Below are positions 60,501 to 64,000 of a stretch of DNA of 64,000 nt, one piece after another; position 1 is the stretch's first letter; each line of letters starts with the position of its first letter. Both the position numbers and the translations under genes were made by a program. The notes below the pieces were generated by a model that saw only the letters and a list, made by a program, of their open reading frames with translations, did not search any database and was not told where the DNA came from. Source of the stretch: Rhododendron vialii (lineage: Eukaryota; Streptophyta; Magnoliopsida; Ericales; Ericaceae); assembly GCF_030253575.1 (NCBI RefSeq), contig NC_080564.1, positions 23,212,001-23,276,000 on the forward strand, in the 5' to 3' direction.

Positions 60501-61258
60501 AACAACCCTATAGACCTTTTAAGGGTTTGTTTTGTACTTATAACTCTTTCGTACAAAAAGAACCATAAGTAGGCTTTACGAATCATCTTCTCTTGGTAGT
60601 TGCAATAGAAGCAACTTACCTAATATTCCGCGTTATTGTCAAATCATCATTTAGAAAAAAGTATTTATTGATTTAGGCCTAAATATTTCATTTGTAGTAT
60701 ATATTGTTGATACTCTAATCAATAACCATAGGTTTCTATGCATTATAGAAGTCATGACCGAATCAGAGCGATTCACGATTCGATTCGATTCACGATTCGA
60801 AAAATGACCATTTCGATTCTCGATTCGATTCACGATTTGACAACTATTAAGTTTGAAAGGTGAGGAAAAGGAATTGAAAAGGTTTGGATTTAACGGTAAA
60901 AAATTAAAGTCTAAAACGTGATCATTTTAAGCACTTTCAAGAGCAACTCATGAATACGAATTTCGCGTTTTATGGAAAGGATGATTAAAAAAAGGATAAT
61001 TAAGGAACGTCTCCTCTAATTCTTTCGGCGTCTTAAAAGTTATGCCTCATCATTTGTGAACATAATGTCATATTTCCTTGTCTTGCTCTAATTTGTATTA
61101 CATATGCTGTAGTTTGCAAAAGCTGTTGTTATGTTTGGTTTCCTTGTATTCATCCTTTTCTTTGCCCCTTCCCCCAACAGAAACTTTTCCGTGCTGCTGG
61201 GCTCTTTGCTGGCTCCATTCTTCTCATGCGCAACTTTGGTGATCTTATGGCCATATAA
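54539..61258 (+). CDS. TOM5: TOM5 homologue, mitochondrial import receptor subunit
   Basis: TOM5 is a small subunit of the outer-membrane TOM translocase. Two exons, 54539-54625 (29 codons) and 61181-61258 (25 codons and TAA), join in phase 0 and encode 54 residues, the size of plant TOM5. Exon 1 ends KIKAFWHSQVHDEQQWAQNM. Exon 2 supplies the single membrane helix and tail (LFRAAGLFAGSILLMRNFG, DLMAI). The donor is atg|gtgacc and the acceptor ccccaacag|aaa. The 6,555-base intron is unusually long and packed with repeats and transposon pieces. The start is the first ATG after the CT-rich leader. Exon pairing rests on protein resemblance, not on a transcript. Confidence 0.87.
54981..55053. repeat. 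25-bp tandem repeats, ctcggctcgg-rich
   Basis: ttttaagtgtc(g/a)a(g/c)ctcggctcgg recurs at 54981, 55006 and 55031. The wider block 54845-55135 is full of gagccgagc and gctcggctc words in both directions, so it can fold on itself. It probably belongs to a foldback-like transposon in the TOM5 intron. Confidence 0.75.
56001..56257. mobile_element. MITE in the TOM5 intron
   Basis: The left end ttaggttgtgttccaa is matched by the inverse of the right end (ttaggccctgttctaaaa). aaataagtacttattttttaag near the left end and aaataaatacttattttttaag near the right end are a shared direct word. TTA/TAA at the edges fits a PIF/Harbinger-type target. Confidence 0.5.
56430..56955 (-). pseudogene. Myb/SANT-like ORF of a Harbinger-type element, decayed
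   Basis: On the minus strand from 56955: MSKRSGKQPHKFWSKREEEF, then an in-frame stop near 56722, then LSGFGWDENGKMIPVDSDDV to about 56665. After a likely intron, HEQALPYFEEWLHLFGATGD lies near 56480-56540. This matches the Myb/SANT-like (Myb_DNA-bind_3) proteins encoded beside PIF/Harbinger transposases and their host derivatives. The stop and the broken second part indicate a pseudogene. It is antisense in the TOM5 intron. Confidence 0.65.
57806..58497. mobile_element. Candidate terminal-inverted-repeat element in the TOM5 intron
   Basis: gacacgggtacgggtgcggg at the left has an inverse counterpart at the right (gatatgtacccgcaccca and acgtacccgtgtcc, 58461-58496). The interior repeats 'ttgggcttctttat' words and has no coding capacity. 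The 149-codon frame at 57428-57877 overlaps its left edge and has no recognisable domain. Confidence 0.45.
58571..58709. mobile_element. 139-bp MITE-like hairpin
   Basis: tgttctaaaagtcgg at the left and ccgactatcgatttttagaaca at the right are inverted. Gactagtc-type words repeat inside. There is no coding capacity. The target duplication is unclear. Confidence 0.55.
60079..60849. mobile_element. Inverted-repeat element with a 100-bp internal tandem duplication
   Basis: The left end atagttgtcagaatcg is the inverse of the right end (cgtgaatcgtg...gacaactat). cgattcgtatcgtacg recurs at 60105 and 60205, exactly 100 bases apart, with nearly identical intervening sequence. The interior has dense gattcg/cgaatc words. 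No coding capacity. Confidence 0.6.
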
Positions 61259-62378
61259 AGAGATGGACAATGGCAGATCCCCTACACATGTCAGACACAC
61301 CTGCAATTAGTGGAATTTTCTCTATCCTTCCTTTGTGGCTTCTCATCTTTCAATTCAATGTTTTATGGTTTTTAAAGTTCGTTAGGAAAGATTTCTATGT
61401 ATGACCACAATTGTCGATTGGGTGTGCTTGTCTTTTAGAGGACTTATATTCGTGGGTTCGGAAGTTGAATGATATACTGTTGTTTCCGATTGCATAATGT
61501 CAATGTTGTGCCTTCTAGTTCTAGATATCTCTATGTTCTTCTGGTGGCCAAATTGAGGAGAAGGTGGGCAGCGTCCCCCTCTTCGGTTTAGTGTTAGTTG
61601 GAGAGTCAATCGGCTGGAGCCGCGGGATGTTTGGGACGGGATAGCCCGGTCTTGGAACTTTACTTTTTGAGAAACGTACTCCAATATTTGTCTTTCAGTG
61701 TTCGAAATACACTTGGCAAAGACACTGAAAAACACATTGTCGTGTGGTTATAAAGGAGTGGAGTGCCAAAATCATTCTCTCTTTTCTTGTTTTTTGGTTA
61801 ATTTCTCATATCAAATTTGCCTTCTAGGAGCGACAGATCAGGCTAGTAACTGGATGGGTTGAACCTATTAATCCCAAGGAGTTTGGCCAAGTAGATATGA
61901 GAAATTAAATAAGTATTTGTCTTCCATCAGGTTGCATGTTTGAATTTCTCATTGATAACATTCTAAACCTTTTGGGGTCACGGAGGGTCTGTAACTTCAG
62001 GATTTCGGAATATTAATCCTCTTATAATTTGAACCTTTACCAGCATATTCCTGGTGGAATGAATGCCTGTGTTTCTTTCTATGTACCAACAAAAAGGATT
62101 AAAGACAAGGACGTCACGAGATTTCTCTGCTGCACACTTGCACTTGATACATACATACATAATTTCTCTGTTGCATTTAATACAAAATCTTGTGGTACTC
62201 TCTCACCTAACCTTTTCTAAATAGATCTTACTTCTCTAAAAGTCCAATTTTTTTTTTTTTTTTTAATTTTCCTGTAAACTTGAGGGAGAAATGTGCGCAC
62301 TTTTTCATTTATGATTCAAACCATTCCCAAAATTAATAAAGAGTCAGATTACAATATATGTATGGATGGTAAAGATTA
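61259..62378. other. TOM5 3' flank, no further gene seen
   Basis: The first few hundred bases are probably the TOM5 3' UTR. At 61556-61665 a GC-richer block (gtccccctcttcggtttagt, gccgcgggatgtttggg) stands out from AT-rich flanks. I do not recognise it. Confidence 0.45.
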
Positions 62379-62630
62379 CTCCCTCGGTCGGTACTTCCCT
62401 TTTTTATAGTTTAGCATTCAATTTTGGATTGTCTTTTAATAAATGTAAGATTAGTGGATAAAAATTGGTATATTTTCTAGTATTTTATTTTTAAAAGTAG
62501 ATTCTATTCTGAAAAGTTAGTGAGTAAAATTGTAATGATGATGTCTTAATAAATGGTAAGTAAGAAAAGTTATACTGTAACTTTTAGAGTAATATTACGA
62601 AGTAAGACTTTTAAAAAGAGACAGAGAGAG
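62379..62630. mobile_element. Stowaway-like MITE (252 bp)
   Basis: The left end ctccctcggtcggta and the right end (reverse complement ctctctctgtctc) form the typical Stowaway CTCCCTCCGT-type terminus. TA flanks both sides (62377-62378 and 62631-62632). No coding capacity. Confidence 0.8.
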
Positions 62631-63474
62631 TAATATATATGTTTGCTGTACAAGAAAGATAAATTCGATTGTGTAGCTACAAATGTCAAGTCAATATTAT
62701 TTTTTTCGAGAAAAATTGTCACGCTCTCGATTTTCAACATAAATAAATAATTCATTTCAATAAATGAACCTCGCATATTCAGATAATACCCCAAAGAGAG
62801 AGTTCCAAATGATCATTTACAAACCCAGTTTCCAAGTTTAAAGTTTTACAATATTGGCACTACGGCCCAAACTCCATGGCTAATTAAAAGAGTAGATTTA
62901 GAGGTTACATAATATTTGAAGTTAAAAGAGTTTAAATGAATTTACAATTACATCTTTACTAAAGATCATACAAAAGATGATTATTCCACTTCACAAGGAC
63001 GACATTCAAAAGGGCATGAAACCACGCATGCACACCATACACTTCGCGTCAAATCCTTGAGATGTACCTGAAAATGATAGGTTGAGCTATACTAGCCCAG
63101 TAGAAATTTCTAGACTCAAGCTATATGTAAATGCGATGAAACATGCAATAAGAGTGAGTGATTTCTACTAAACGAACAAGAGATACAGAGAGGCACCATA
63201 ATGAACCGACGGACCACGACTACGGGATTCTATATGTCATAAAGGTATCCCTAACCATCGTACATCAAACCAAGGGCAACATTAAACACACATCCATCTA
63301 AGTAACCCACGACAATTTCTCAAAACAATTTTAAGTCTCCTCAAATGATTGCCACTATTAACTTTCTCATCCCTTACCGTTTACCCTCAAGCCTCTTTTC
63401 ATAAAAGAAACCATTCCCTTTTGAATTCCAAAATGATTTTGAGAAATACTCTCGACCTTTACGGGTCAAGCTCT

Positions 63475-63556
63475 GTTGATTCGCTCGAATACCGGAATCC
63501 GTTGATTTGTGCCCAAATACCGGAACCGTTGATTCGCTCAGGAATACCGGAGGATT
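63475..63556. repeat. About 27-bp tandem repeat x3
   Basis: gttgatt(c/t)g...aataccgga(a/g) recurs at 63475, 63501 and 63529, slightly varied. Confidence 0.75.
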
Positions 63557-63729
63557 TTTCATAAAAATCCTTTTTCCAAACCAAGTTCCTTTCTTTCAAA
63601 AACTTTAATGAAATCAATTGTTGTTCCCCTTTTTCAACAATTACAATCTCAAGCAATACATGGCCCAAACAACAACATGAACTTCCATAATCATTCATAA
63701 TTTCTTTCATCATGCAAGACATTCAACCG

Positions 63730-63850
63730 TATTACCACCCCTTGCGTTATAGTGAATTCTTTCCACCTGGGTTTCCGCATTACCACACCTTGCTTTGCGG
63801 GCCCTCTAGAGTCTTCGCATTACCACACCTCGCGTTGCAGGACCCTCAAT
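63730..63850. repeat. About 44-bp tandem repeat
   Basis: attaccac(a/c)cc(t/c)(t/c)gc(g/t)tt recurs near 63731, 63780 and 63828, with ggccctc or gaccctc following the second and third. It lies in the same element as the 27-bp array. Confidence 0.65.
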
Positions 63851-64000
63851 TCTAAATTATCAACTTACACATACACACACGCATTACCAATCCACATACA
63901 AGAAGACAACGTTTCTAAGGTCACATTCTTTCATTTATCATCACACAAGGTATGGCAAACTCATAAACACGTCCCCTTATACATAAATCAATCAGAAATC

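Larger units (their letters stand above)
62717..64000. mobile_element. Start of another TGTCAC-type element, cut by the window edge
   Basis: tgtcacgctctcgattttca resembles both ends of the element at 44142-51580. Further in, cctgaaaat...cccagtagaa at 63067-63108 parallels cacccagtagaata at 44442. The right end is outside the window, so size and class are unknown. Confidence 0.45.

Noticed and set aside
61382..61735. 117-codon minus-strand frame after TOM5
   Set aside because: No family resemblance, no leader or splice context; likely chance or TOM5 3' flank.
1..64000. CRISPR arrays, operons, riboswitches and bacterial-type features
   Set aside because: The window is plant nuclear DNA; the tandem repeats seen have no spacer structure and the genes are spliced single units.

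Overview
This window is nuclear DNA from a flowering plant. It has intron-rich genes with plant-only products (LONGIFOLIA/TRM, PsbQ-like, RIQ/DUF1118, FAR1-related, plant-type TOM5), AT-rich introns, CT/GA microsatellites, Au-type SINEs and a Ty3/gypsy Tat-type retrotransposon. A eudicot is likely. I cannot name the species.

Layout. 2-1528: 3' end of a FAR1-RELATED SEQUENCE gene, entering from the left edge. 3593-9331: six-exon gene for an FCP1/NLI-phosphatase-like (HAD fold) protein with a very long, internally duplicated, Lys-rich N-terminal region. 9332-17065: intergenic, with SINEs, MITE-like DNA and a near-perfect 372-bp palindrome. 17066-22305: LONGIFOLIA-type TRM gene, five exons. 23050-23613: intronless PsbQ-like thylakoid-lumen protein. 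24383-26769 (minus): two-exon RIQ/DUF1118 thylakoid protein, tail to tail with the PsbQ-like gene. 27316-30432: gene-free. 30433-42309: complete Tat-type LTR retrotransposon with CATAC target duplications, 812/814-bp LTRs, PBS, broken gag-pol and a spliced antisense ORF. 44142-51580: 7.4-kb element with TGTAAC...GTTACA ends and a GATTT duplication, containing a nested long-inverted-repeat element. 52616-53433: PIF/Harbinger transposase fragment. 54539-61258: TOM5, whose two tiny exons are split by a 6.55-kb transposon-filled intron. 61259-64000: repeats and the start of another TGTCAC-type element.

The host genes are not an operon or cluster. Two neighbours, PsbQ-like and RIQ-like, both act in thylakoids. 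Roughly half of the window is recognisable transposon or repeat DNA. Exon boundaries were found by hand from GT/AG sites, reading frame and family resemblance. No database search was run.
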